Notes under the pieces: generated by a model
Told to the model about the DNA's origin: nothing
What the model saw: the letters and a program-made list of their open reading frames with translations, nothing else
Database searches by the model: none
Made by a program: the position numbers and the translations under genes
Shown here: piece by piece, positions 8,883 through 18,117 of the stretch
Layout: every line of letters begins with the position of its first letter
How positions within the stretch are numbered: position 1 is the first letter of the stretch
Origin: Mycobacterium dioxanotrophicus
GTDB lineage: Bacteria > Actinomycetota > Actinomycetes > Mycobacteriales > Mycobacteriaceae
Assembly: GCF_002157835.1 (NCBI RefSeq)
Contig: NZ_CP020809.1
Span: 4,774,001 to 4,838,000, forward strand
DNA length: 64,000 bases
Direction of reading: 5' to 3'

Positions 8883-11800
8883 TCAAGACCCGGAGCTGGA
8901 CACCAACTCCTGGCCACGCATCCGCTGGGAGATCACCGTGGTGATGCCGTCGCCCCGCATTGTCACGCCGTACAGGGCGTCGGCGACCTCCATGGTCGGC
9001 TTCTGGTGCGTGATCACGATCAGCTGTGACTTCTCGCGCAGCTGCTCGAACAAGCTGATGAGCCTGCGCAGGTTGACGTCGTCGAGAGCGGCCTCGACCT
9101 CGTCCATCACGTAGAAGGGCGACGGGCGGGCCCGGAAGATCGCCACCAGCATCGCCACCGCGGTCAGCGACTTCTCCCCACCGGAGAGCAGTGAGAGCCG
9201 TTTGATCTTCTTTCCCGGCGGCCGGGCCTCGACCTCGATGCCGGTGGTGAGCATGTCCTCGGGGTTGGTCAGCAGCAGCCGGCCCTCCCCGCCCGGGAAC
9301 AGCGTGGAGAACACCTGCTCGAATTCGCGCTCGACATCGATGTAGGCCTCGGTGAACACCTGCAGGATGCGCGTGTCGACGTCGGCGATGACGTCGAGTA
9401 GATCTTGACGGGCCGCCTTGACGTCTTCGAGCTGGGTCGACAGGAAGTTGTAACGCTCCTCGAGGGCGGCGAACTCCTCCAACGCCAGCGGGTTGACCCG
9501 GCCCAGCTCGTTGAGTTCGCGTTCGGCTTTCTTGGCCCGGCGTTCCTGGGTGGGCCGGTCGAACGGCATGGGCGCCGGTGCGGTGACCTGCTCGCCACGT
9601 TCCCGGGCCTGCTCGTACTCGGCCATCTCCAGCTCGGTGGGCGGCAGCGGCACCTGCGGGCCGTACTCGGCGATCAGATCGGCTGTCGGCATCCCGAACT
9701 GGTCGAGGACCTGAGCCTCCAGCTGTTCGATGCGAAGCGAGGCTTGCGCTTTGGCCACTTCGTCACGGTGCAACGCGTCGGTCAACTGATTGATCTTGGT
9801 GCCGAGCTCATTGACCTCGTCGCGCGATTTCGCCAGCGCGGCAGCGCGCATCTGGCGCTCGGTGGCCAACCCGTCTCGTGCCCGCCCGGCCGCTGCCACC
9901 ACAGTGCTCAAGCGTTGCGCCACAAGGCGTCCCGACTCGGCGACGGCCGCAGCGACCTTGGCGGCCTGCTCGCGGGCCTCGCGGGCCCGCAGTGCCCGCA
10001 GCCTGGCCTCACGCTCGGCCGCTGCCGCCCGGCGCAGTGAATCCGCCCGGCCCCGAACGGCATTCGCGCGCTCCTCGGCGGTGCGGACCGCCAACCGGGC
10101 TTCCACCTCGACCGACCGGGCGGCATCGGCCGCGGCCACCGACTCCTGCCGGTCGACCGGTTCGGCCTCGAACATCGGGGTCTGTTCGGCCCCGTGCAAC
10201 CGGGCTTCGAGTTCGACGAGCTCTTCGACGGTCTTGGTGCGGCCGGCTTCGAGCTCATCGCGCTGTCGGATCAACCGGTTCCACTCGTCCTCGGCGCCGC
10301 GGGCGTCCTGACCGAGGCGGCCCAACTGCTCGTAGATCGACGAGATCGCCGCGTCGGACTCGTTGAGCGCGGCCAGCGCCTGCTCGGCGGCGAGCTGCCG
10401 CGCGGCCTGCTCGGCCAGCGCCCCGGACAGGGCTGCGGCCAATTCGCCCGTCTGCTTCTCGGCAGCCTCGAGTTCGGTGCGGGCCTTGTCGATCTCAGCA
10501 GCGATCTCCAGAGTGCTGGGCTTGCGGTCCGATCCACCGCTGACCCAGCCGGCGCCGACCAGGTCGCCGTCGGCGGTGACCGCACGCAGCTCGGCACGCT
10601 CCGAGACCAACCGCAGACCGGCTGCCATGTCGGACACCACCGCGACCCCGGACAGCATCGCCGCGATGGCACCGCGCAGCCGATCGGGAACGGTGACGAC
10701 GTCGGCCGCCCAGATCGCGCCATCGGGCAGCGCCGCGGCCTGCGACGATCCGTTGACGGGCCAGTCGCCGAGCAGGATGGCGGCCCGGCCGCCGTCGGAC
10801 TCCTTGAGGGCGGCGACGGCTGATGCCGCGGCGCCGAAGTCCTCGGCGGCCAAGGCGTCGGCAGCCGCTCCGAGCACGGCCGCGACCGCCACCTCATATC
10901 CGCCGCGGACCTTGAGAAAATCCCCGATGGAGCCGAAAAGACCTGAGCCGCTGCGGTTTTTCTGCAGCCACGCGGCGCCGTCACGGCGATCAAGACCGAC
11001 CGAGAGGGCCTCGATGCGGGCCCGCAGCGAGGCCACCTGACGTTCTGCGCTGCGTTCGGCGGCCTGCAGTTCTGCGACGCGTTCGTCGGCCAGCCGCAGC
11101 GCGGTCACGGTGCGATCGTGGTGGTCGTCGAGGCCCACCTCCCCGGCGTCGAGTTCGCTGACGCGGCCCTGCACGGTCTCGAACTCGGCCTTGGTCTGCT
11201 CGACGCGGGTGGCGGCCTCCTCGATGTTGACCGAGATTCGCATCACGCTCTCGTCGATCGACTCGACCCGGGTGCGCATGGTGTCGACCTGCCCGGACAG
11301 CCGGGCCAGCCCTTCACGGCGGTCGGCCTCGGCACGGGCCGCGGCCAGATGTGCGCGCTCGGCCTCGGCTGCCAGGCGTTCGCGCTCGGCCAGTTCGGCG
11401 CGCGCGGTCTCCAGCGTGATGCGCGACATCTCCAGCTCACCGAGCAATTCCATTTCGAGCTCGGCGACCTCTTCGGCCTCGGCCTCGAGTTCCTCGGGAT
11501 CACGGCCCGACGAGGTTTCCGGCTCCGCCTCCAGCAGCTGAGCCCGATCCGTGGCGATGCGCACGGTGGCGCTGACCCGCTCGGCCAGTGCCGAGGCGCG
11601 GAACCAGGTCTGTTGCGCGGCTTCGGCGCGCCGGGTCAGTTCCGCGACCGCGGCCTCATGCGTGTCGTGTTCGACCGTCGCGGCCTCCAACCGGGCGGCG
11701 ACCACTTCGTGCTCGCGGCGCAGCGTGTTCTCGGCCTGGTTGGTGTTCTCGAACTCGGTGCGCCGCGTGACCAGGTCGTCGGCCGCCAACCGAAGCCGCG

Positions 11801-12473
11801 CGTCACGCAGGTCGGCCTGGATGGTCGCTGCCCGGCGCGCCATCTCGGCCTGGCGGCCCAGCGGCTTGAGCTGACGGCGCAGTTCGGTGGTCAGATCGGT
11901 GAGCCGGGCGAGGTTGGCGGCCATCGAGTCGAGCTTGCGGACCGCCTTTTCCTTGCGTTTGCGGTGCTTGAGCACGCCCGCGGCTTCCTCGATGAACGCA
12001 CGGCGGTCCTCGGGACGCGATTCCAGGATCTCGGCGAGCTTGCCCTGGCCGACGATGACGTGCATTTCGCGGCCGATACCGGAGTCGCTGAGCAGTTCCT
12101 GCACGTCCATCAGCCGGCAGCTGCTGCCGTTGATCTCGTATTCGCCCGCGCCGTCACGGAACATCCGGCGGGTGATCGACACCTCGGAGTACTCGATGGG
12201 CAGCGCGTTGTCAGAGTTGTCGATGGTCAGGGTGACCTCGGCACGGCCCAGTGGCGCGCGGGAACTGGTGCCGGCGAAGATGACGTCTTCCATCTTGCCG
12301 CCGCGCAGCGTCTTGGCGCCCTGCTCGCCCATCACCCAGGTCAGGGCGTCGACGACGTTGGATTTACCCGACCCGTTGGGGCCGACAACGCAGGTGATGC
12401 CCGGTTCGAAGCGCAGAGTCGTCGGCGAGGCGAAGGACTTGAAGCCCTTCAGCGTCAGACTCTTGAGGTGCAC
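8883..12473 (-). CDS. smc: Chromosome partition protein Smc
   Basis: Structural-maintenance-of-chromosomes ATPase of the Smc-ScpAB condensin. Full length at 1,196 residues: Walker A GPNGSGKS (31-38), long coiled coils rich in Glu/Ala/Arg, a hinge around 500-660 ([18 protein letters not shown] to [12 protein letters not shown]), a second coiled coil, then the ABC signature [10 protein letters not shown] and Walker [13 protein letters not shown]. Start [14 protein letters not shown] is the family's invariant beginning. The gene sits between acyP and ftsY in the conserved actinobacterial rnc-fpg-smc-ftsY-ffh order. Confidence 0.98.
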   Translation of the reverse strand: MHLKSLTLKGFKSFASPTTLRFEPGITCVVGPNGSGKSNVVDALTWVMGEQGAKTLRGGKMEDVIFAGTSSRAPLGRAEVTLTIDNSDNALPIEYSEVSITRRMFRDGAGEYEINGSSCRLMDVQELLSDSGIGREMHVIVGQGKLAEILESRPEDRRAFIEEAAGVLKHRKRKEKAVRKLDSMAANLARLTDLTTELRRQLKPLGRQAEMARRAATIQADLRDARLRLAADDLVTRRTEFENTNQAENTLRREHEVVAARLEAATVEHDTHEAAVAELTRRAEAAQQTWFRASALAERVSATVRIATDRAQLLEAEPETSSGRDPEELEAEAEEVAELEMELLGELEMSRITLETARAELAERERLAAEAERAHLAAARAEADRREGLARLSGQVDTMRTRVESIDESVMRISVNIEEAATRVEQTKAEFETVQGRVSELDAGEVGLDDHHDRTVTALRLADERVAELQAAERSAERQVASLRARIEALSVGLDRRDGAAWLQKNRSGSGLFGSIGDFLKVRGGYEVAVAAVLGAAADALAAEDFGAAASAVAALKESDGGRAAILLGDWPVNGSSQAAALPDGAIWAADVVTVPDRLRGAIAAMLSGVAVVSDMAAGLRLVSERAELRAVTADGDLVGAGWVSGGSDRKPSTLEIAAEIDKARTELEAAEKQTGELAAALSGALAEQAARQLAAEQALAALNESDAAISSIYEQLGRLGQDARGAEDEWNRLIRQRDELEAGRTKTVEELVELEARLHGAEQTPMFEAEPVDRQESVAAADAARSVEVEARLAVRTAEERANAVRGRADSLRRAAAAEREARLRALRAREAREQAAKVAAAVAESGRLVAQRLSTVVAAAGRARDGLATERQMRAAALAKSRDEVNELGTKINQLTDALHRDEVAKAQASLRIEQLEAQVLDQFGMPTADLIAEYGPQVPLPPTELEMAEYEQARERGEQVTAPAPMPFDRPTQERRAKKAERELNELGRVNPLALEEFAALEERYNFLSTQLEDVKAARQDLLDVIADVDTRILQVFTEAYIDVEREFEQVFSTLFPGGEGRLLLTNPEDMLTTGIEVEARPPGKKIKRLSLLSGGEKSLTAVAMLVAIFRARPSPFYVMDEVEAALDDVNLRRLISLFEQLREKSQLIVITHQKPTMEVADALYGVTMRGDGITTVISQRMRGQELVSSSGS

Positions 12474-12499
12474 GGCGACTTACCCTACCGCCGAGTCGG

Positions 12500-12796
12500 C
12501 TACCGCTCGTGAAAGCCCGTCATCGGTGTGCCCGCATCGGACCAATCGACGACGACGTTGTCCACTACACCTGGGGTTTTGCCGCTCTGCAGCAGGTCAA
12601 GCAGACGCTCACAGGCGGCGCGCGGGCCTTGCGCCACGACGTGGACGCGGCCGTCGGGCCGGTTGGAGGCAAACCCCGTCAAGCCCAGTTCCAGCGCCCG
12701 GGCCCGGGTCCACCAACGGAACCCCACGCCCTGGACGTGGCCGTGCACCCAGGCGCTGAGCCGCACCGGGCGCTGCGGGGGTTCCGGGCCGGTCAC
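12500..12796 (-). CDS. acyP: Acylphosphatase
   Basis: Small enzyme hydrolysing acyl-phosphates. The 98-residue sequence has the family signature [13 protein letters not shown] with the phosphate-binding arginine, and the second active-site region [13 protein letters not shown] containing the catalytic asparagine. The start codon overlaps the stop of the OsmC-like gene by 4 bp (ATGA at 12796-12793), implying translational coupling. Smc follows 26 bp downstream. A short acylphosphatase at this place (Rv2922A) is also recalled in M. tuberculosis. Confidence 0.93.
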   Translation of the reverse strand: MTGPEPPQRPVRLSAWVHGHVQGVGFRWWTRARALELGLTGFASNRPDGRVHVVAQGPRAACERLLDLLQSGKTPGVVDNVVVDWSDAGTPMTGFHER

Positions 12797-13212
12797 GCCG
12801 TGGTGACCTTGTCCACAACCTCGAACCTCACCTCGGTGCCCGATTTCAGGGTCCGCCCGACGGTGCAGACTTGGTCGATGGCGCGCTCGACAACCGTCAG
12901 CAGCCTGGCCCTTTCATCCTCGGAGAGCCCGGACAGGTCGACCTCGAGCCTCTCGGCCAGCAGCGGATACCGCTCCTGTTCGCGGTCGGGCGGGCCGGTC
13001 ACCCGGATGGTGGTGGCGTAGTCGTCGCCGAGACGGCGCCGCAGCGGGGCGTCGCTGCTCATCCCGCTGCACGCCGCCAGCGCGATCTTCATCAGCTCGC
13101 CGGGGGTGAACACGCCATCGACGTCTTCACTGCCGACCAGCACCTCTGCCCCCCGGGAGCTGCGCCCGGTGTAGCGGCGTACGCCGGTGCGTTCCACCCA
13201 CAGTTCAGTCAT
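12793..13212 (-). CDS. OsmC-family peroxiredoxin-like protein
   Basis: OsmC/Ohr fold proteins use two cysteines to reduce organic hydroperoxides. The 139-residue sequence has [16 protein letters not shown] with Cys48 and [16 protein letters not shown] with Cys116, the two positions expected for the thiol pair. The N-terminal strand region [12 protein letters not shown] fits the OsmC subfamily. It overlaps acyP by 4 bp and is divergent from the rightward gene at 13363. Equivalent to Rv2923c by position. The true substrate is not known. Confidence 0.85.
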   Translation of the reverse strand: MTELWVERTGVRRYTGRSSRGAEVLVGSEDVDGVFTPGELMKIALAACSGMSSDAPLRRRLGDDYATTIRVTGPPDREQERYPLLAERLEVDLSGLSEDERARLLTVVERAIDQVCTVGRTLKSGTEVRFEVVDKVTTA

Positions 13213-13362
13213 GCGGTATTTCTACACGCTGCGACGACCGGCTATTCCCCGAGGGAAGGCACGTTTTGCTCCTACGTCCGCGGAACGCCCCCGGCTCTGC
13301 GACCGTGTGATAGGCCGGACGGACGATAAACTCGACGTACCGCCGTTCTGCTGAGGAGCACG

Positions 13363-14004
13363 ATGACATTTCCGTCCGGACCGCACGACCCGTGGGCACA
13401 GCATCAGCCGCCCCAGCCGTACGGGCCGCCGCAACAGTACGGAGGTCCTCAGCAGTATCCCGGTCCGCCGCAATTCGGTGCGCCGCAGTACGGCGGTCAG
13501 CAGTTCGGCGCTCCGCAGTACGGCCAGCCTCCGTACGGCTACGGCATGCCGCCGCAGCACAGCGGTGGCAGCCGCAAGGGGCTGATCATCGGTGGCGCCG
13601 TCGCGGCGGTGGTGGCTGTCGCGGCGATCATCGGCGTCGTGGTCGTGATGATGATGCCGTCCGGTGACGAGCGCGCAATCGGCCAGTTGCTCAAGAACAT
13701 CGGGAATTCCGGCAACAGCATCTCGGACATGAAGAAGTATGTCTGCGCCGGCGACCGCAAGATTCTCGACGCCATCGACACCAGCGGCTTGGAGAAGTAC
13801 GGCATCAACGTGCCCAAGCCCACCATCAAGGCGCCGTCCGGGTCGGCCAAGATCAGCGACATCGAGGTCAACGGCGACCGGGCCACGGCCAAGGTCGAAG
13901 CCGGCGGCAACACCAGCACCATCTATTTCCGCAAGGAGAGCGGTGACTGGAAGCTGTGCACCACAGATTCGCCGGGGCTGGCGAATCTGCCGTCGCTGCC
14001 CTGA
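13363..14004 (+). CDS. Pro/Gln/Tyr-rich single-pass membrane protein, DUF4878-like
   Basis: A 213-residue protein with three parts: a cytoplasmic N-terminus (1-70) of Pro, Gln, Gly and Tyr with repeated PQQYG / GAPQYG motifs; one transmembrane helix (LIIGGAVAAVVAVAAIIGVVVV); and an extracytoplasmic domain (about 100-213) with two cysteines (KYVCAGD, WKLCTTD). The outer part resembles small DUF4878/lumazine-binding-type domains in its fold pattern, but this is a weak assignment. A GAGGAG site precedes the ATG by 6 bp. It interrupts the leftward OsmC-fpg block; I recall no counterpart at this place in M. tuberculosis. Convergent with fpg, 1 bp apart. Confidence 0.75.
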   Translation: MTFPSGPHDPWAQHQPPQPYGPPQQYGGPQQYPGPPQFGAPQYGGQQFGAPQYGQPPYGYGMPPQHSGGSRKGLIIGGAVAAVVAVAAIIGVVVVMMMPSGDERAIGQLLKNIGNSGNSISDMKKYVCAGDRKILDAIDTSGLEKYGINVPKPTIKAPSGSAKISDIEVNGDRATAKVEAGGNTSTIYFRKESGDWKLCTTDSPGLANLPSLP

Positions 14005-14005
14005 C

Positions 14006-14860
14006 CTACCGCCGCGCCCGCGGGCGCGGCTGGCATTTCGGACAGTAGAACGACGACCGGTTCATGAATTTGTCGCGGTGCATCACCGCGCCGCACCGTC
14101 GGCAGGGCTCCCCTTCGCGGCCATAGGCATCCAATGACCGCTCGAAGTACCCGGATTCACCGTTGACGTTGACGTAGAGCGAGTCGAACGATGTACCGCC
14201 CTGCGCCAGCGCCTGGGTCATCACCTCGGCGGCCGCGTCGAGCAGCTCCCCGAGCCGCGCGCGCGGCAGCGACGAAGCCAGCCGAACCCCGTTCAGTTTG
14301 GTGCGCCACAACGCCTCGTCGGCATAGATGTTGCCGATGCCCGACACCACGGTCTGGTCCAGCAGCTGGCGTTTGATCTCGGAATGCTTGCGCCGCAACA
14401 CCGTAACGACGGCATCGCGGTCGAAGCGGGGATCGAGCGGGTCACGCGCGATATGCGCGACGGGCTGAGGAACCGCGGAGCCGTCGACGTCGACGAGGTC
14501 GGTCAACTGCCAGCCGCCGAATGTCCGCTGGTCCACGAAACTCAGCGCGGTGCCGTCGTCGAACAGCGCGGCGATCCGCAGATGACGGTCATCGGCGATG
14601 GGCCCCAACAACATCTGGCCGCTCATGCCGAGGTGCACCACCAACGCCGACCCGTCAGAAAGCGTCAGCCACAAGTACTTTCCGCGCCGGCCCGTGCCGG
14701 TGACCTGCACATCGAGCAGTCGGGCGGTCAGATCGGCAGGGCCTGCCTCGTGCCTGCGCACCGCCCGCGGATGATGCACACGTACCGCGGTGATGGTCTT
14801 GCCCGCGACATGCTCCTGCAGCCCCCGCCGAACGACCTCTACCTCAGGGAGTTCGGGCAC
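14006..14860 (-). CDS. fpg: Formamidopyrimidine-DNA glycosylase (Fpg/MutM)
   Basis: Removes 8-oxoguanine and other oxidised purines and nicks the abasic site. The 284-residue protein starts [14 protein letters not shown] with the catalytic Pro2 and Glu3. It has the helix-two-turn-helix segment [12 protein letters not shown] and a complete C-terminal zinc finger (CRRCG ... CPKC). It follows rnc by 3 bp and is thus part of the DUF177-rnc-fpg operon. The tail is short and Arg-rich. Starting elsewhere would lose the catalytic N-terminal proline. Confidence 0.97.
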   Translation of the reverse strand: MPELPEVEVVRRGLQEHVAGKTITAVRVHHPRAVRRHEAGPADLTARLLDVQVTGTGRRGKYLWLTLSDGSALVVHLGMSGQMLLGPIADDRHLRIAALFDDGTALSFVDQRTFGGWQLTDLVDVDGSAVPQPVAHIARDPLDPRFDRDAVVTVLRRKHSEIKRQLLDQTVVSGIGNIYADEALWRTKLNGVRLASSLPRARLGELLDAAAEVMTQALAQGGTSFDSLYVNVNGESGYFERSLDAYGREGEPCRRCGAVMHRDKFMNRSSFYCPKCQPRPRARR

Positions 14861-14863
14861 CGA

Positions 14864-15556
14864 TCACCCATCGTCGAGCGCCTGCCAGGCTGCCGCGGCG
14901 GCCTTCAGTTCGGCTTCTTTCTTGGTGCGGCCCACTCCCCTGCCGTATTCAGCCTCGGCGACCACGACCGTCGCGGTGAACTCCTTGTCGTGATCGGGGC
15001 CGGTCGAGCTGACCAGATAGACCGGCGCACCCATGCCGCGCGCGGCGGTCAGCTCCTGCAGGCTGCTCTTCCAATCCAGACCCGCGCCCAAAGTCGGTGC
15101 GGTGTCGAGAAGTTCACTGAACAGCCGCAGGATCACCTCACGGGCGGTACCCAGGCCATGCTCCAAATAGATTGCGCCGAGCAAGGATTCAACACCATCG
15201 GCGAGAATGCTGGATTTGTCGGCGCCACCGGAGTTCTCCTCACCCTTGCCCAGCAACAGGTGCGCACCGAGGCCCCCGTCGCTGAGGCCACGGCCCACAT
15301 CGGCCAGCGCCTGGGTGTTGACGATGCTGGCCCGCAGCTTGGCCAGATCGCCCTCGGATCGGTCCGGGTGACGGTGATACAGCTCCTCGGTGATGGTGAG
15401 CCCGAGCACGGCGTCACCGAGGAATTCCAGCCGCTCGTTGGTGGGCAGCCCGCCGTGTTCATACGAGTAGCTGCGATGGGTCAGCGCAATGGTCAGCAGT
15501 TCACTGGGAAGCACGACCCCGAGTGCCTCCAGCAGCTGTGCATGCGCTTCACTCAT
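14864..15556 (-). CDS. rnc: Ribonuclease III
   Basis: Double-strand-specific endonuclease for rRNA and mRNA processing. From the ATG at 15556 it is 230 residues: RNase III domain with signature [13 protein letters not shown], the second acidic cluster [17 protein letters not shown], and a C-terminal double-strand RNA-binding domain ([14 protein letters not shown] ... [15 protein letters not shown]). The start overlaps the stop of the DUF177 gene by 4 bp (ATGA 15556-15553), which fixes it despite an open frame upstream. Confidence 0.96.
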   Translation of the reverse strand: MSEAHAQLLEALGVVLPSELLTIALTHRSYSYEHGGLPTNERLEFLGDAVLGLTITEELYHRHPDRSEGDLAKLRASIVNTQALADVGRGLSDGGLGAHLLLGKGEENSGGADKSSILADGVESLLGAIYLEHGLGTAREVILRLFSELLDTAPTLGAGLDWKSSLQELTAARGMGAPVYLVSSTGPDHDKEFTATVVVAEAEYGRGVGRTKKEAELKAAAAAWQALDDG

Positions 15557-16140
15557 GCCTGGTGCTGGTCCCCGTCGTCCGTCGGCAGCAACGTGGCCAA
15601 CTTCGCCCACCGCGGGTCGAGCTGCTCGTGGTGGTGCCCGGGTTCGGCGGTGGCCAGCGGGACGCCGCACTGCTGGCACAGTCCCGCGCAGTCCGGCCCG
15701 CACAGCGGAGAGAACGGCAGCGCCAGACCGACGGCGTCGACGATGGGCTGCTCAAGATCGACGGTGTCGTCGATGACCCGACCCATCTCGTCTGAGTCCG
15801 TGGTCTCGTCGGTGGCACTGTCGGGGTAGGCGAACAGTTCGGTGAGGTCGATTTCGATGTCGCCGGTGACCGGCGTCAGGCATCGTGCGCATTCACCGAC
15901 CGTCGGCGCGGCAACCGTTCCGGTCACCAGCACCCCCTCGGAGACAGATTCCAGCCGCAGGTCCAGCTCAAGCGGTGCACCCGCCTCGATGGCGATGAGT
16001 TCCACACCGATACGTACCGGGCTCGGCACCGTTTCGCGGTGAGTCATCATCGAGCCGGGTCGCCGGCCGAGTCGGGAGATGTTGATGACCAGCGGCGACC
16101 GTGGACCGCGGTGCCTTCCCGCGTTTGCGTGCGTCGCCAT
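15553..16140 (-). CDS. DUF177 (YceD family) protein
   Basis: Conserved bacterial protein of the YceD family, linked in other bacteria to 23S rRNA or ribosomal protein L32 homeostasis. The 195-residue sequence has the typical [10 protein letters not shown] motif and a C-terminal cysteine cluster [13 protein letters not shown] that could hold zinc. In most actinobacteria rpmF follows directly; here rnc follows with a 4-bp overlap and no rpmF is present. Start at 16140 is the first ATG; an internal ATG pair near residue 31 is an alternative. Equivalent to Rv2926c by position. Confidence 0.88.
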   Translation of the reverse strand: MATHANAGRHRGPRSPLVINISRLGRRPGSMMTHRETVPSPVRIGVELIAIEAGAPLELDLRLESVSEGVLVTGTVAAPTVGECARCLTPVTGDIEIDLTELFAYPDSATDETTDSDEMGRVIDDTVDLEQPIVDAVGLALPFSPLCGPDCAGLCQQCGVPLATAEPGHHHEQLDPRWAKLATLLPTDDGDQHQA

Positions 16141-16198
16141 GCAGCAATCCTACGGCGGCCGTGTCAGCCGAAAATAACGCCCACGGCGCCCGGGGCGA

Positions 16199-16936
16199 TC
16201 ACCGCGTGGCGTAGTCGTGTGTTCCGGCCGCCGTGCGGAGTTGGTGGCGGCCCCGGCCGACCGAGCGCAGCGTTCCGTTGAGGAATTCCTCGAACTCGGC
16301 CAGTTTGCTGTCGACGTAGATGTCGCACTCGCCGCGCAGCCGGTCGGCTTCGGCGTGCGCGGCGTCGACCAGCCGGGTCGCCTCGGCGGTTGCGGTCGCG
16401 ACGATCTCGGTCTGCGACACGAGTCGCTGCTGCTCCTTGATGCCTTCCTGGACGGCCTTCTCGTACGAGAGGTTGCCGCTTTCGATGAGGCGGTCGGCCT
16501 CGGCCTTGGCGCGCCCGGTGCTGGCCTCGTATTCCCGCTTCGCCGCCGCACTGACGCGCGCGGCCTCCTCGCGAGCCTCACCGACCATGCGTTCGCTGTG
16601 CTGGCGGGCCTCGGCGACCATGCGGTCGGCCTGCGACTTGGCATCGGCGAGCAGCCGGTCGGCTTCGCCTCTGGCGTGGTTGATCATGCCGTCGGCGTCG
16701 GCGTTGACCTTCGCCATCACGGATTCGGAGTGCTCCTTGGCCTCACGCAACAGCGAGTCGCGCGCATCGAGCACATCCTGCGCGTCGTCGAGTTCGCCGG
16801 GGATGGCGTCTTTGATGTCGTCGATCAGTTCCAGGACGTCGCCGCGCGGAACCACGCAGCCCGCGGTCATCGGTACGCCACGCGCTTCTTCGACGATGGC
16901 GCCCAGCTCGTCGAGCGCTTCAAAAACTCGGTACAC
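16199..16936 (-). CDS. sepIVA: DivIVA-like septation protein SepIVA
   Basis: Coiled-coil DivIVA-domain protein needed in mycobacteria for septum and polar envelope growth. The 245-residue product begins with the DivIVA-type segment MYRVFEALDELGAIVEEA, followed by a long Ala/Glu/Arg coiled coil (about 50-225) with heptad features (AKEHSESVMAKV, ADRMVAEARQHSERM). The GTG start at 16936 is preceded by a strong GGAGGG site 7 bp upstream, which decides it. Matches Rv2927c in position and length. The next gene rightward is coaD, without the lipid locus found here in tubercle bacilli. Confidence 0.92.
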   Translation of the reverse strand: MYRVFEALDELGAIVEEARGVPMTAGCVVPRGDVLELIDDIKDAIPGELDDAQDVLDARDSLLREAKEHSESVMAKVNADADGMINHARGEADRLLADAKSQADRMVAEARQHSERMVGEAREEAARVSAAAKREYEASTGRAKAEADRLIESGNLSYEKAVQEGIKEQQRLVSQTEIVATATAEATRLVDAAHAEADRLRGECDIYVDSKLAEFEEFLNGTLRSVGRGRHQLRTAAGTHDYATR

Positions 16937-17071
16937 GGCTATACCCTCCAGGCGTCGTTGTTAGTGACCAGTGTGCCTGGTGTTACGCCTGTGACTCGGG
17001 AGGATTGTCGGTGTGTCGCTACCGATAGCGGGTTGTCAGGCGTTGCTCACACTCGACGCACCCGCCGGTGA

Positions 17072-17551
17072 TCACCGCGCGGCCAGCTTGGCCTGCAACC
17101 GCCGATTGACCGGTTCGGGCAGCAGGGCCGAGACGTCGCCGCCCAGCGACGCGACCTCCTTGGCCAGTGACGACGAAACGAACGAGTACCGCGGGGTGGT
17201 GGCGACGAAGAAGGTGTCGACCCCGGCCACATGCTTGTTCATCTGCGCCATCTGCAGCTCGTACTCGAAGTCGGTGCCCGTGCGCAGACCTTTGACGATG
17301 GCCGTCAGCCCCCGCGATTTCACGAAGTCCACCACGAGCCCCTGCCCGGACTCGACTCGCAGGTTCGGGAGATGTTCGGTGGATTCGACGATCATCGCGA
17401 TGCGCTCGTCGAGATCGAACATCCCTTTCTTGTTGGGGTTCACCAGAACCGCGACGACGACCTCATCGAACTGCGCGGCGGCCCGTTCGAAGATGTCGAC
17501 GTGGCCGAGGGTGACGGGGTCGAAGGATCCTGGGCATACGGCGCCACTCAT
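17072..17551 (-). CDS. coaD: Phosphopantetheine adenylyltransferase
   Basis: Fourth step of coenzyme A synthesis (4'-phosphopantetheine + ATP to dephospho-CoA). The 159-residue protein has the nucleotidyltransferase motif [13 protein letters not shown] with the HxGH-like histidine, the RTGTDFEYE substrate region, and the ISSSL-type motif [11 protein letters not shown]. The ATG at 17551 ([10 protein letters not shown]) is the usual beginning; upstream residues in the open frame are not conserved. It lies 11 bp after rsmD, a pairing seen in many bacteria. Confidence 0.96.
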   Translation of the reverse strand: MSGAVCPGSFDPVTLGHVDIFERAAAQFDEVVVAVLVNPNKKGMFDLDERIAMIVESTEHLPNLRVESGQGLVVDFVKSRGLTAIVKGLRTGTDFEYELQMAQMNKHVAGVDTFFVATTPRYSFVSSSLAKEVASLGGDVSALLPEPVNRRLQAKLAAR

Positions 17552-17562
17552 GAGGCAGCACG

Positions 17563-18117
17563 CTACGCGAGTTCGGCGAACTCCACGCGGGTGTCCCCGT
17601 AGCGACGCTCCCGCCACGGCTCCCAGCCCTGCGGCCAGCGCACCGACGGTCCCGACGCCGCCCGTTCGATGACCATCACGGTGCCCGGCCGGGCCCAGCC
17701 GGCGGCGGCCAGCCCGGTGACCAGCGCCTCGACATCAGCGACGGCGACCTCATAGGGCGGATCGGCGAACACCAGGTCGACCGGACGTGCTGCGGCGCCG
17801 GCGATTACGGTGGCCACCGGCGCACACCGCACCGTTGCGCCACTCACGCCGAGCGCGGCGATGTTGTCGGCGATGACGGCGGCCGCCCGCCGATCGGACT
17901 CGACGAACAGTGCCGACGCCGCACCCCGCGAAAGCGCTTCCAGCCCAAGGGCACCCGAGCCCGCATACAGATCGAGCACAGCGACACCCGCGAGGTCGAG
18001 ACGGGCTGCCAGCACGTTGAACAGCGACTCGCGCACGCGGTCCGTGGTCGGCCGGGTGCCCCGGGCGGGCACCGCGATGCGGCGCCCGCCATAGCTGCCG
18101 GAGACGATGCGGGTCAG
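17563..18117 (-). CDS. rsmD: 16S rRNA (guanine966-N2)-methyltransferase RsmD, probable CTG start
   Basis: Methyltransferase for 16S rRNA G966. It shows the SAM motif [18 protein letters not shown] and the catalytic FADPPYEV. The RsmD N-terminus ([16 protein letters not shown]) lies upstream of the first standard start (GTG at 18072); in this frame there is no ATG, GTG or TTG between that segment and the stop further upstream. The CTG at 18117-18115 overlaps the pyc stop as CTGA, giving 184 residues. I place the start there; a GTG start at 18072 would give 169 residues and delete a conserved strand. Confidence 0.88.
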   Translation of the reverse strand: MTRIVSGSYGGRRIAVPARGTRPTTDRVRESLFNVLAARLDLAGVAVLDLYAGSGALGLEALSRGAASALFVESDRRAAAVIADNIAALGVSGATVRCAPVATVIAGAAARPVDLVFADPPYEVAVADVEALVTGLAAAGWARPGTVMVIERAASGPSVRWPQGWEPWRERRYGDTRVEFAELA

